Source: Clostridiales bacterium (lineage in GTDB: Bacteria; Bacillota; Clostridia; Christensenellales; Aristaeellaceae). From it: a DNA stretch of 64,000 nt. The stretch spans positions 141,117-205,116 of the forward strand of contig SVGY01000002.1 in assembly GCA_015056145.1 (NCBI GenBank). The letters are read 5' to 3'. This document shows positions 7,076 through 15,471 of this stretch, piece by piece. The notes under the pieces were generated by a model. It had not been told where the DNA came from and did no database searches. It saw only the letters and a program-made list of their open reading frames with translations. The first letter of the stretch is position 1; the number at the start of each line of letters is the position of its first letter. The position numbers were made by a program, and so were the translations under genes.

Positions 7076-8638
7076 GTGAACGGAAATTCGATTCAGATAC
7101 TGATCGCAATGGTCATCTACATGGCTGTTGTAATCGTGATTGGTGTGCTGTACGCACGGCGTGCCAACAAAAACTCCGAAGAATACTTCCTTGGCGGCCG
7201 CTCTCTGGGCCCCTGGGTAACAGCCATGAGCGCTGAAGCCTCGGATATGAGCGGTTGGCTTCTGATGGGACTGCCCGGCGTAGCCTACTGGTGCGGCCTG
7301 GCGGATGCATTCTGGACTGCCTTCGGCCTTGCCATCGGTACCTATGTCAACTGGCTGATCGTTTCCAAGCGGCTTCGCCGTTACAGCGTGCGTGCCAACA
7401 ACGCTATCACCCTGCCGGAATTCTTTTCCAACCGTTTCCGTGAAAAGAAAAAGACCATCCTGCTTCTTGCTGCCATATTTATCCTGATTTTCTTTACGGT
7501 ATACGCTGCAAGCTGCTTTGTTACCTGCGGCAAGCTATTTTCCACGCTGTTCAACACTCCCTATGTATCCATGATGATTCTGGGCGCAGTGTTTGTTCTG
7601 CTGTACACCCTGCTTGGCGGCTTCCTGGCAGAAAGCGCCTCCGACTTCATGCAGGCCATCGTGATGATCGTTGCCTTGGCGGTGATTGTCATTCTGGGCA
7701 CGGCGAAGGCCGGCGGCATTGGTCAGGTAATCGAAAACGCCCGTAAAATTCCCGGCTTCCTGGAGTTCTTCGGTCTGGCCAACCCTGTGCTTGACGAAAA
7801 CAGTCTGCAGGTGATCGAGGCCGGCGTTCCCAAATTTGGTGAAGTTTCCGATTATGGTCTGCTTTCCGTGTGCTCCATGCTGGCATGGGGTCTTGGCTAT
7901 TTCGGCATGCCTCAGGTACTGCTCCGCTTCATGGCCATCCGCAAGGAGGAAGAACTGAAGCGTTCCCGCCGCATTGCCATGGTATGGGTTGTGGTTTCCC
8001 TGGGCGTGGCGGTATTCATCGGCATTGCAGGCCGTCAGCTTTATCCCGTGGCTCACCTGACCAAATCCAGTGCAGAAAACATCTTTATTACTCTGGCCAC
8101 CAATTCTCTGCCGCCGATCCTGGCCGGATTTGTCATGGCAGGCATTCTGGCAGCGACCATCAGTTCTTCGGATTCCTATCTGCTGATCGCCGCATCCGCC
8201 TTCTCCAAGAACATCTTCCAGGGCATTTTCAAAAAAGATGCTACCGACAAGCAGGTCATGATCACTTCCCGCATCACCCTGATGGTACTGGCCATTATCG
8301 GCGTGCTCATTGCGCTGGATAAGGACAGCGTCATCTTCCAGATCGTTTCCTTTGCCTGGGCCGGTTTTGGTGCCACCTTTGGCCCGCTGGTGCTCTTCTC
8401 CCTGTTCTGGAAGCGCACCAACAAGCCCGGCGCCATCGCCGGTATGGTTTCCGGCGCAGGCATGGTATTCCTGTGGAAACTGGTGATCAGCAAGCTGGGC
8501 GGCGCCTTTGCCATCTACGAGCTGCTGCCTGCCTTCCTCTTCTCCAGCCTGTGCATCGTGGTGGTTTCCCTTTTGACCAAGGCTCCCTCCAAGGAAATCG
8601 AAGAGGACTTCGAGGCCGTCCGCACGGGGAATGTCTAA
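7076..8638 (+). CDS. putP: sodium/proline symporter (SSS family)
   Basis: 520-residue sodium:solute symporter with about 13 membrane helices. The N-terminal EEYFLGGRSLGPWVTAMSAE and the following SDMSGWLLMGLPG are hallmarks of PutP, which takes up L-proline with Na+. The substrate is inferred from this similarity. I place the start at GTG 7076, with AAGGAGG 8 bases before it; an ATG 15 codons earlier has no comparable site and adds a non-membrane leader. The gene is monocistronic, with its own promoter and two downstream hairpins. The Na+ coupling fits the Na+/H+ antiporter-like operon elsewhere in the window, though no direct link is shown. Confidence 0.9.
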   Translation: MNGNSIQILIAMVIYMAVVIVIGVLYARRANKNSEEYFLGGRSLGPWVTAMSAEASDMSGWLLMGLPGVAYWCGLADAFWTAFGLAIGTYVNWLIVSKRLRRYSVRANNAITLPEFFSNRFREKKKTILLLAAIFILIFFTVYAASCFVTCGKLFSTLFNTPYVSMMILGAVFVLLYTLLGGFLAESASDFMQAIVMIVALAVIVILGTAKAGGIGQVIENARKIPGFLEFFGLANPVLDENSLQVIEAGVPKFGEVSDYGLLSVCSMLAWGLGYFGMPQVLLRFMAIRKEEELKRSRRIAMVWVVVSLGVAVFIGIAGRQLYPVAHLTKSSAENIFITLATNSLPPILAGFVMAGILAATISSSDSYLLIAASAFSKNIFQGIFKKDATDKQVMITSRITLMVLAIIGVLIALDKDSVIFQIVSFAWAGFGATFGPLVLFSLFWKRTNKPGAIAGMVSGAGMVFLWKLVISKLGGAFAIYELLPAFLFSSLCIVVVSLLTKAPSKEIEEDFEAVRTGNV

Positions 8639-8688
8639 TTCCATTCTGCGCCGCAAGGTTTGCTACGCACATCCCTTACTGTAACCCC

Positions 8689-8721
8689 AGGGCTCCGGAT
8701 ATACATGTCCGGAGTCCTTTT
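8689..8721 (+). terminator. putP terminator
   Basis: CTCCGGA ... TCCGGAG stem followed by a run of T. Confidence 0.85.
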
Positions 8722-8758
8722 TTTGCAAAAGTGACGCTTTGCAGATCATTTCTGTGAA

Positions 8759-8803
8759 AAAAGCGGCTCCCCCTGCTTTTTTGCAGAAGGAGCCGCCTTT
8801 TTG
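8759..8803. terminator. bidirectional terminator between convergent genes
   Basis: GCGGCTCC pairs with GGAGCCGC, with A run before and T run after, so it can serve putP (+) and the membrane protein gene (-). Confidence 0.85.
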
Positions 8804-8865
8804 GAAATATGTGCGTCAGGGATAGTCTGTGATTTCCTGAATTACCCTTGATTACAGTCTCCTGT

Positions 8866-10098
8866 TCATCCCTTCCCGAGAAGCTCGCTCAGCAGCCACT
8901 TGTATTCCTGATAGCTGATTCTGCCCTCGTTGAGCATGCTCTGGGCAGCCTCCACGGTGAAGGTATCGGAGAAACCGGCCTCCTGCCAGGATGCCATGTT
9001 GTTGCGCATGGTAAGCATGTACCTTTCTCTTTCCTCTTCCTCCCGTTCCCGGGCGCTCTGCCGGTTCTGCTCTGCAGCGGTCGCACCATACACAAGCAGT
9101 ACAAACAGGGCGGCGAAGAATATGCACTTCACAAACAGCCATGCCAGATCCACGCCGTTATGCGGGAACAGCAGCACTGCATTGAGACCAAGGATCATGA
9201 TCAGCGGTATCCAGCAGGTGTTGATCAGATACATCAGGTTAAATTTACCCAGAATTACAAAGGATGCAGCAAACAGCGCCACACGGATCGCCATAAACCC
9301 GTCGATCACCTTTATGCTGGTACGGATTGCACTGGGTTTTATGGCGCAGATCAGCAACGTCAGCGGGAAAAGCAGCTCGCCATAGTAGCCAACCACCTTG
9401 CACATGGCTGCCAGACTGTAAACGCCATTGGAAATGCAGTCGGACAGATCCACGTCCATATAGGACATAAACAGCCACATTGCAGTCCACACAAGGCTGA
9501 AAAGTGCAAAACCAATGGCGACGGGCTTCTTGCCCCGGTTCAGCGCAAAAAGCGTGCATGCCACCAGAACAAACTCAATGATCCTCTCGCCGGTGAAGGC
9601 GGTGTACTTATCGTTGTAAAAGAAGCTTCCTTCCGAAAGAAGCGTGAACAGCTTCTGCAGCGGGTATTCCAGCAACAGCAGTACCACATACACCGCCAGC
9701 GATGCAACCGAGACGATCCAGTTTTTGTTAAGGAAACAGATGCCCACAACCGCAACGGCAATCTGCGCCATCATCAGCCTGTTCTGCGTTCCGAACACCA
9801 GCAGCAGCACGATATACGCTGCCAGCGACACAGCGGACACAATCCACTTTCTGTTGAAAAAGAAGGCGCCCACCACCAAAAGGGCAAGCTGTACAAGGAG
9901 CACAAGCTGATAGAGTCCGAAGCGGAAGCCGTCACCATACACACTTCTGTCGTAACCGTATGGCGAAAGCGGTATGCCCAGCCACTGAAGCACGGGTACG
10001 ATATAGATCATAACAACCCCCAAAAAGAGGGCTGCAATGAAACCTTTTTTGAAGCTGATTTTTTCTGGAATTTTTTTGGTTTCCGGAATGGCGTTCAT
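8866..10098 (-). CDS. multi-pass membrane protein with SHOCT-like tail (paralogue of 4713-5756)
   Basis: 410 residues, unknown function. An N-terminal helix after a charged leader is followed by about ten hydrophobic segments; the middle has two similar helix-loop units (FFNRKWIVSAVSLAAYIVLL and FLNKNWIVSVASLAVYVVLL), suggesting internal duplication. A polar coil (QNRQSAREREEEERERYML) leads into the tail NNMASWQEAGFSDTFTVEAA / GRISYQEYKWLLSEL shared with the protein at 4713-5756. Strong start site: TGAGGAGG 5 bases upstream of the ATG. Convergent to putP and separated from it by the bidirectional terminator. Confidence 0.75.
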   Translation of the reverse strand: MNAIPETKKIPEKISFKKGFIAALFLGVVMIYIVPVLQWLGIPLSPYGYDRSVYGDGFRFGLYQLVLLVQLALLVVGAFFFNRKWIVSAVSLAAYIVLLLVFGTQNRLMMAQIAVAVVGICFLNKNWIVSVASLAVYVVLLLLEYPLQKLFTLLSEGSFFYNDKYTAFTGERIIEFVLVACTLFALNRGKKPVAIGFALFSLVWTAMWLFMSYMDVDLSDCISNGVYSLAAMCKVVGYYGELLFPLTLLICAIKPSAIRTSIKVIDGFMAIRVALFAASFVILGKFNLMYLINTCWIPLIMILGLNAVLLFPHNGVDLAWLFVKCIFFAALFVLLVYGATAAEQNRQSAREREEEERERYMLTMRNNMASWQEAGFSDTFTVEAAQSMLNEGRISYQEYKWLLSELLGKG

Positions 10099-10160
10099 TT
10101 TTCCTCCTCATTTCTCAGCAAAAACAGCCACAGACTCACAGGCGGACGTAAATTCCGGCG

Positions 10161-10640
10161 TTAGAGATCCATTTTTTCCCGCACAGCATCTGCCAGTTCC
10201 TTTATATCTTCAGCGTACATTCTTCTGGTAAAGCCGTCACTGGTGCCGTAAAACTTCACGCCTGCGCCACATGCATCATCCTGATCAAACTTCACAAACA
10301 GAAGGCACATAAACATGAAGCCACCATCCTCATCGTTAAAACGATAAACCTTCTGTTCTCCAAGGCCATTGATGGTAACGCTGTACTCATCCAGATCAAA
10401 GTGAACCAAGCCTATATCCTCGCCCCAGCACTCGCTGGTCGTGATGCTATAGGTTCCCGGCCTGAAGTAATCCGAATTTTCCTCAATAGCCTCGGTAAAA
10501 ACCGTATTCATGTACATAAGATAAAGCCCTGCGTACTGATTTGAATCGGCATCAGAGGCTGCGGCAGAAGAACACAGCATTCCGGCAGTAAGCATCATAC
10601 AGAGGGTAAAGGCTACGATTTTGGTGAGTTTCGTTTTCAT
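10161..10640 (-). CDS. small secreted protein, unknown function
   Basis: 159 residues. It begins with a clear signal peptide (MKTKLTKIVAFTLCMMLTAG, probable cleavage after SSAAA). The mature part is ~130 residues, acidic, with no known motif and few cysteines. AAAGGAGG stands 7 bases before the ATG. It is upstream of the membrane protein gene at 10098 on the same strand (62-base gap), so the two may be cotranscribed. Confidence 0.75.
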   Translation of the reverse strand: MKTKLTKIVAFTLCMMLTAGMLCSSAAASDADSNQYAGLYLMYMNTVFTEAIEENSDYFRPGTYSITTSECWGEDIGLVHFDLDEYSVTINGLGEQKVYRFNDEDGGFMFMCLLFVKFDQDDACGAGVKFYGTSDGFTRRMYAEDIKELADAVREKMDL

Positions 10641-10680
10641 GGAAAGATCCTCCTTTGTAGTTTTTTCAACTGATAAATCT

Positions 10681-10709
10681 ATTGTACATCAAAATACGCA
10701 TATGCGCAA
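10681..10709 (-). promoter_or_regulatory. candidate promoter of the small secreted protein gene
   Basis: On the minus strand TTGCGC (10704-10709) and TACAAT (10681-10686) are 17 bases apart, about 40 bases before the start codon. Confidence 0.55.
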
Positions 10710-10716
10710 TAAAAAT

Positions 10717-10742
10717 CCTTCTGCAAATTTCATTGCAGAAGG
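10717..10742. terminator. terminator hairpin downstream of the merR gene
   Basis: Perfect CCTTCTGCAA / TTGCAGAAGG stem. On the minus strand it is followed by an AT-rich stretch with T's, as expected after the MerR gene; a T run also follows on the plus strand (10747-10753). Confidence 0.8.
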
Positions 10743-10778
10743 AAATGTTTTTTCAACGTCTTTTTCTTGCTGCGGCCC

Positions 10779-11525
10779 TCAAGCCATCCCACGGATACGG
10801 CACCAGGCCTCCACTGCCCGGGAAGCAAACTGAGCCACGCCATCACCGCAGGTTTTGTCGATGTTTTCCGTCATAGAACCTCCGCCGCCGTACATCTGCC
10901 CCAGGCTACGCAGAATTTCCGGCGTACAGTGATAATAATTTTTGCTGATAAAATCACGCAAAGTCTCCACCTGCGCCTGTACAGCCTCATCTTCTGAGGG
11001 CCTGTCCAACAAAGGCACAAAGCCGCTGAAGATCCCCATCATGGCCTGTGCCAGCAGTTTCTCGTCCTCCCGGGTGCGGCCCTTTCGTTTTTGCTCGTAC
11101 TCCTGGTAGGCCGGGGTCGTTCCCCAGCTTTCCCTTGCCTTGTTTACATATTCGTCCAGTTTCTTGGTATCGAAGGGTTCAAAATCAAGGTTTTTCAAGC
11201 GATTCACTCCTGTCATGCGTATCCCTGCCGCCAGCAGCAACAGATTATCGATATGTTCCCGTTTCAGTTTCAGCAACTGAATCTGCTGATCAAGCGCCCG
11301 GTTCTGATCAAAGGATGGGCTGTCCATAATCTCCCGGATTTCCTTCAGGGAGAATTCCAGTTCCCGGAACAGCAAAATGCATTGCAAGCGCACAAGGCAC
11401 TTTTCATCGTAGAGCCGATACCCCGCAGGGCTCACCTCCGTCGGGCGCAGCAGGCCGATGCTGTCATAATGGTGCAGCGCCCGGACGCTTACCCCCGTTT
11501 TCCGGCTCACCTCAGACACCGTCAT
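10779..11525 (-). CDS. MerR family regulator with TipAS antibiotic-recognition domain
   Basis: 248 residues. An N-terminal MerR winged helix (MTVSEVSRKTGVSVRALHHY, then GLLRPTEVSPAGYRLY) is followed by a coiled coil and a C-terminal TipAS-like domain (TPAYQEYEQKRKGR near 140; NYYHCTPEILRSLGQMY and ENIDKTCGDGVAQF near the end). TipAS domains bind thiopeptides and other cyclic ligands, and such regulators usually switch on their own gene or a resistance gene. No resistance gene adjoins it, so autoregulation or sequestration of the ligand is the simplest reading. Two ATGs stand side by side; I take the second (11525), 7 bases after GGAGG, but 11528 is possible. Its promoter has the long spacer typical of MerR control. 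Confidence 0.88.
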   Translation of the reverse strand: MTVSEVSRKTGVSVRALHHYDSIGLLRPTEVSPAGYRLYDEKCLVRLQCILLFRELEFSLKEIREIMDSPSFDQNRALDQQIQLLKLKREHIDNLLLLAAGIRMTGVNRLKNLDFEPFDTKKLDEYVNKARESWGTTPAYQEYEQKRKGRTREDEKLLAQAMMGIFSGFVPLLDRPSEDEAVQAQVETLRDFISKNYYHCTPEILRSLGQMYGGGGSMTENIDKTCGDGVAQFASRAVEAWCRIRGMA

Positions 11526-11552
11526 CATGGTTCCGTTCCTCCCTTCGCATTC

Positions 11553-11583
11553 AGCATAAACCATGACGCAGGGGGAGTGTCAA
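11553..11583 (-). promoter_or_regulatory. MerR-type promoter with 19-bp spacer
   Basis: On the minus strand TTGACA (11578-11583) and TATGCT (11553-11558) are 19 bases apart. The spacer CTCCCCCTGCGTCATGGTT is close to the CTCCCCCTG-type operators of MerR regulators. This layout predicts activation by the product of the gene directly downstream, i.e. autoregulation. Confidence 0.7.
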
Positions 11584-11654
11584 GCTTTTTTCTTTTGGCA
11601 TATCCAAAAAGTGCAGGACATTTTCCCAGGGGAGCATTCCATCTGCCGCAGGGC

Positions 11655-11683
11655 TTGCAATCCCTTGTCCGGCGTGATATACT
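11655..11683 (+). promoter_or_regulatory. tRNA-Ser promoter
   Basis: TTGCAA (11655-11660) and TATACT (11678-11683) are 17 bases apart, about 38 bases before the mature tRNA. Confidence 0.7.
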
Positions 11684-11721
11684 GATTTCCGGCACAGAAC
11701 CGGTGCCTTTTCCATCCCTTT

Positions 11722-11810
11722 GGAGATGTATCGAAGTGGTCATAACGGGGCGCACTCGAAATGCGTTAGCCTTAACCGGCTCGTGGGTTCGAATCCCACC
11801 ATCTCCGCCA
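11722..11810 (+). tRNA. tRNA-Ser(CGA)
   Basis: Cloverleaf can be drawn: acceptor GGAGATG/CATCTCC, anticodon stem GCGCA/TGCGT with loop CTCGAAA giving anticodon CGA (11757-11759), a long variable arm as in class II tRNAs, T arm GTGGGTTCGAATCCCAC, and an encoded CCA. It reads UCG codons. A promoter precedes it and a terminator follows. Confidence 0.95.
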
Positions 11811-11814
11811 CACA

Positions 11815-11844
11815 CCTTGCAGCTACAGCCTGCAAGGTTTTTTT
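11815..11844 (+). terminator. tRNA-Ser terminator
   Basis: CCTTGCA ... TGCAAGG stem followed by seven T. Confidence 0.9.
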
Positions 11845-11863
11845 GTTGTAAAACGAACAAAAT

Positions 11864-11896
11864 GCATCTCCGCACGCTTCACTCATGCGGAGATGC
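11864..11896 (-). terminator. terminator of the P-loop protein gene
   Basis: An 11-bp perfect stem GCATCTCCGCA / TGCGGAGATGC with a T-rich stretch following on the minus strand, directly after the stop at 11902. Confidence 0.75.
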
Positions 11897-11901
11897 TTCA
11901 T

Positions 11902-12549
11902 TTATCCAGGAAGCCCAAAGTGGCGCTCCACCAGTTGAGCCGTCTTTTGCACGGTGCTGTCCGGAGTGCGCTCCAGCCAGAAATACCCACTGCGCTTAAC
12001 GGCGCAGTAGAAGTCCTCATTCAGGCTGCGGAGGGTTTCATTGCAGGTGGCCTTGGCCCTTGCCGGGTCGGATGCGCTGTTGATGAAACTGTTGAATCCC
12101 TGATGATCGGGCCGGTTACAGTAATCCTCAATTATGCAAGATGGTTCCTTCAGCAGAAAAACGATCCGGGCAGGATCCGTGAGTTTTTCGGCCTGTTCCA
12201 GCGTCAGATGGCAGTCGCAAACCACGGGCCGATCCTGTGAAAGCCGGATCAAATCCAGCAGCACAAAGTCCAGCTGCTCCCGGGTGTTGTCAAGAAGCCA
12301 TTGCCGGTATTCCTCCACGCTCCGTCCGAAAAATGCATCCGCATCCGGGAAGGTTTTGTTCATCGCCGGCTGATGCGCCGGATCCGACAGTTGCTGGTGC
12401 CGGTCAAACTGCTGGTCGATATCAAACAACAGTAAATTGTGACGCTCGGCAAGGATGCGGGAAATGGTGCTCTTTCCGCCGCAGGCAGTTCCGGTGACAA
12501 AAAACACATTCTTCAAATATTCTTTGATAACATTGTCCTGAATATTCAT
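11902..12549 (-). CDS. P-loop nucleotide kinase-like protein
   Basis: 215 residues. A Walker A motif (GTACGGKST, residues 20-28) follows a beta strand (NVFFVTG) near the start, and FDIDQQF next to it resembles the acidic substrate-contact region of small-molecule kinases. The rest (a conserved-looking VVCDCHLTLEQAEKL, VFLLKEP) fits a shikimate/adenylate-kinase-like fold. The phosphorylated substrate cannot be told. Start chosen after GGAGG, with 7 bases between. It stands alone between tRNA-Ser and the recombinase, with its own terminator. Confidence 0.7.
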   Translation of the reverse strand: MNIQDNVIKEYLKNVFFVTGTACGGKSTISRILAERHNLLLFDIDQQFDRHQQLSDPAHQPAMNKTFPDADAFFGRSVEEYRQWLLDNTREQLDFVLLDLIRLSQDRPVVCDCHLTLEQAEKLTDPARIVFLLKEPSCIIEDYCNRPDHQGFNSFINSASDPARAKATCNETLRSLNEDFYCAVKRSGYFWLERTPDSTVQKTAQLVERHFGLPG

Positions 12550-12583
12550 GATTTTACCTCCATTAAATAGTTTTGCGTGAAAG

Positions 12584-12616
12584 GTACATAAAACTATTTA
12601 ACACAGTTTCATGTAC
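12584..12616. repeat. imperfect palindrome upstream of the P-loop gene
   Basis: GTACATAAAACT (12584-12595) and AGTTTCATGTAC (12605-12616) are inverted copies with one mismatch around nine bases. It sits ~35 bases upstream of the P-loop gene start and could be an operator, or a recombinase site. The rest of the 403-base gap 12550-12952 shows nothing I can name. Confidence 0.5.
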
Positions 12617-12952
12617 TCAGTTTTTCTTGCGCAGCCTGATAACCATATCTCTTGCCTCCTCAGGTTTTATCGAAAAAAGTATATCATTCAAACCGTTACT
12701 GCGTCAAGTTTTGCACACCATATACGGTGGATATGAAAGCCGGAAACTCATCAAAATGCCCTCGTCCTGACCGGCAGCCGGGTTCAATCCTTCCTTTTCC
12801 GCCACAAAGACGCTGTCGCCCTCTAAGATACACCTTTGCAATGATATCAGGCATTCTGTCGCAGTTGACAGTTTCTCCTTTTTTATACGAATCAACAGCA
12901 TTCCGGCTTCCTGTAAAATGCAATTGAACATACTTTTTCGGGAGGGAATGAG

Positions 12953-13555
12953 ATGAAAAACTCAACATTTGGCTATGTGCGCATATCATCAAAGGATCAG
13001 AACGAAATCCGCCAGATCCTTGCCATGCGTGAATACGGAGTGGCGGATCCGTTCATCTTTGTTGAAAAACAATCCGGAAAGGATTTTGACCGTCCCCAGT
13101 ACAAAAAACTGCTTTCCCGGTTGAAATGCGGCGACACGCTCGTCATCAAGAGCATCGATCGTCTTGGAAGAAACTACAACGAAATCATTGACCAATGGAG
13201 AATAATCACCAAAGAAAAAAAGGCATCCATCGTAGTGCTGGATATGCCTTTGCTTGATACCCATCAGGGACGGGATCTGACGGGAACGGTAATAGCAGAT
13301 ATCGTATTGCAGCTGCTCTCCTACGTTGCAGAGACCGAGCGGGAATTTATCAAGCGCCGTCAGGCAGAAGGAATTGCCGCCGCTAAAGCAATGGGGGTGA
13401 AATTCGGCCCCAAACCCAAGCCAAAGCCAAAAAACTTCCGTCTGTATGCAAAGGCCTGGGAGCGGAAAGAAATATCTGCAAGGCAGGCGGCAAAACGCCT
13501 TAACATCTGCCACAAAACTTTCCTGAAATGGGTACGGGCAGAAAAAGAGACTTGA
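12953..13555 (+). CDS. small serine recombinase (resolvase/invertase type)
   Basis: 200 residues with both parts of the family. The catalytic domain starts GYVRISSKDQN, with nucleophile S12, and carries RLGRNY and the long helix E. After a KPKPKPK linker comes a C-terminal helix-turn-helix (RQAAKRLNICHKTFLKWVRA). These enzymes cut DNA through a 5'-phosphoserine and resolve cointegrates or invert DNA segments. GGGAGG precedes the ATG by 8 bases. No transposase, partner gene or clear pair of crossover sites is seen nearby, so it is an orphan, possibly the relic of a mobile element or a phase-variation invertase whose target lies elsewhere. Confidence 0.9.
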   Translation: MKNSTFGYVRISSKDQNEIRQILAMREYGVADPFIFVEKQSGKDFDRPQYKKLLSRLKCGDTLVIKSIDRLGRNYNEIIDQWRIITKEKKASIVVLDMPLLDTHQGRDLTGTVIADIVLQLLSYVAETEREFIKRRQAEGIAAAKAMGVKFGPKPKPKPKNFRLYAKAWERKEISARQAAKRLNICHKTFLKWVRAEKET

Positions 13556-13586
13556 TGCCGTCATCTTCCTCTGCCCGAATTTCTCT

Positions 13587-15344
13587 TTACCGCCGGCTTT
13601 CCCCGGCCAGTTTCAGGATGGTGGCCTGATCCTCCGGCGTGAGGCCGATGATCAGCGTTTTGAAATGAGTGTAGGTCACCAGGCCCGCCACGGCGTTGGC
13701 GGACTTTTTCACATGCTTGCGCAGGGTATAATCAACCGGCAGCTGAGGGTGATTGCGGCCCTTGCTGAAATAAGCTGCCAGCTTGGCTGCAAAAAGAAGG
13801 GCCTCGTCGCTGGGCTCCTGCTCGGTACGGATGATAACATGGGAACCGGGAATCCCCTGAGCATGCAGCCAGGTCTCGTTGCCCCGGGCATGAAGGGTGA
13901 GCCGGTCGTTTTGCAGGGAGTTTTTGCCCACCTCCACCACGGTGCCATCGGGCGCAGTAAAGCGGTAGGGTTTACCTTCCTGGGCTTTCTTCTGCTTTTT
14001 GGGATTGCCTTCGGGCCGGAGAAAGCCGTTCTGGCTCAGAAGAAGCCGGATGTCCCCAAGATCCGCCGTGGTCTGGCATTTTTCCAGATCCTCCAAAGCC
14101 GTTTCCAGAAGGAGCAGGTCTTTTTCGATCACTTCCAGCTGTTCCAGGGCGTACTGCTCCGCCACCTTGGCTTTGCGGTACTTTTTGTAGTAGGATTGGG
14201 CATTCTGCACCGGAGTCTGACGGATATTCAGGGGAATTTCCACCTCGGGCATGCCTTCTTCGTAATAGTTCTGTACCCGCACACTCTCCTGCTTCTGGCC
14301 GATCAAATGCAGATTGGCAGTGAGCAGATCGCCGAAAATGCGATCCTGCTCGGCTTTATCGCTGTTTTCCAGCGTATCCATCATGATGCCTTTTTTCTTT
14401 TCCACACGATCGATGGCGTTTTTGATGTGGCGGCTGAGGCCCAGGCTCTTTTGCTGCATGCGCATACGCAGATCCCGGCCCAGATAGTATTCATCCATGG
14501 CTGCGCTGAGGCTTTCCATGGGTTTCTGGCTGTCATCAGGATAGGTACAATAGGCAAAGGGAAAGAAATCCTGCGCCATACCGGCTTCGTCAAAAAACGT
14601 TACCGGGGCAAAGCGCTGCTCCAGCGAGGCGAAGAAATCCGCCAGCCGGGCGCTGAGAAAGGGAATATCCATTTCGCTGACAGGCGTTGCCCCGTCCAGA
14701 CCGATCTGAGCGCACACCTCCCGGGAGCAAAGGCCCGCCATGCCGCTGACGGTCTCCATCAGGGCTTTATGCAGGGGCATGGAAAGGCCCTGCAATTTTT
14801 CTGTAAGGTTCTCCCGGCTGCAATCCTCTGGCGAAAGCTTATCCTGCATGGGAGGCAGCTGGTAGTCATCCCCGGGCAGCACCGTGCGCACACGGCTCAT
14901 TTCCGCATTTACATGGCGAATGGCATCCACGATCACGCCTTTTTCATTTACAAGGCTCAGGTTGCTGTGGCGGCCCATGATCTCCAGATAGAGGGTGCGG
15001 TTCACATGGTCGTTCATCTCGTCGATGGCATCAAAAACCAGCGCCAGGATACGGTCGCCATGGATCTGCTTTACCTCCACCAGCCTTGCCCCCAGAAGGT
15101 GCTTGCGCATCAGCATGCAAAACATGGGCGGCTCCATGGGGTTTTCGTAGTTATGGGCCGTAAGCTGCACCCGGGCCTGGTTGGCATTGGCGGAAAGCAG
15201 CAGCTTATGGTTGCTGCCGCCTGCCCTTATCAGCAGAAGGAGCGCATCCTTTTCCGGCTGGTTTACCTTATCCACCCTGCCACCCAGCAAGGTTTTCTGA
15301 AGCTCCCCGGCCATAAAAGACAGGGTAAATCCGTCCATGGGCAT
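13587..15344 (-). CDS. rqcH: RqcH (Rqc2/NEMF-type ribosome quality control factor, NFACT protein)
   Basis: 585 residues. An NFACT-N domain, a central coiled coil (ENSDKAEQDRIFGDLL onward) and a C-terminal NFACT-R domain (TAPDGTVVEVGKNSLQNDRL; ETWLHAQGIPGSHVII) are in the usual order. D97 and R98 in QIHGDRIL match the D97/R98 pair of Bacillus subtilis RqcH needed to recruit tRNA-Ala. The protein binds obstructed 50S subunits and adds alanine tails that mark stalled chains for ClpXP; it was formerly named a fibronectin-binding protein. The start MPMDGFTLSF follows GGAGGAGGCG; the 12 codons upstream are not family-like. It is convergent to the recombinase. Confidence 0.93.
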   Translation of the reverse strand: MPMDGFTLSFMAGELQKTLLGGRVDKVNQPEKDALLLLIRAGGSNHKLLLSANANQARVQLTAHNYENPMEPPMFCMLMRKHLLGARLVEVKQIHGDRILALVFDAIDEMNDHVNRTLYLEIMGRHSNLSLVNEKGVIVDAIRHVNAEMSRVRTVLPGDDYQLPPMQDKLSPEDCSRENLTEKLQGLSMPLHKALMETVSGMAGLCSREVCAQIGLDGATPVSEMDIPFLSARLADFFASLEQRFAPVTFFDEAGMAQDFFPFAYCTYPDDSQKPMESLSAAMDEYYLGRDLRMRMQQKSLGLSRHIKNAIDRVEKKKGIMMDTLENSDKAEQDRIFGDLLTANLHLIGQKQESVRVQNYYEEGMPEVEIPLNIRQTPVQNAQSYYKKYRKAKVAEQYALEQLEVIEKDLLLLETALEDLEKCQTTADLGDIRLLLSQNGFLRPEGNPKKQKKAQEGKPYRFTAPDGTVVEVGKNSLQNDRLTLHARGNETWLHAQGIPGSHVIIRTEQEPSDEALLFAAKLAAYFSKGRNHPQLPVDYTLRKHVKKSANAVAGLVTYTHFKTLIIGLTPEDQATILKLAGESRR

Positions 15345-15471
15345 AATGATGCGCCTCCTCCCATTTGCTTGGGTTATCATACCATATCAGGGCCGCAAGT
15401 GCAATTCTGTCATTTTCCCGGCGGGGTGTACATACCCTTTCACTGCAAAAGACCCCAGAGGAGAGGATAGT

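Noticed and set aside
12584..12616. Recombinase crossover site pair
   Set aside because: Only one imperfect palindrome close to a promoter region was found; an operator explains it equally well.
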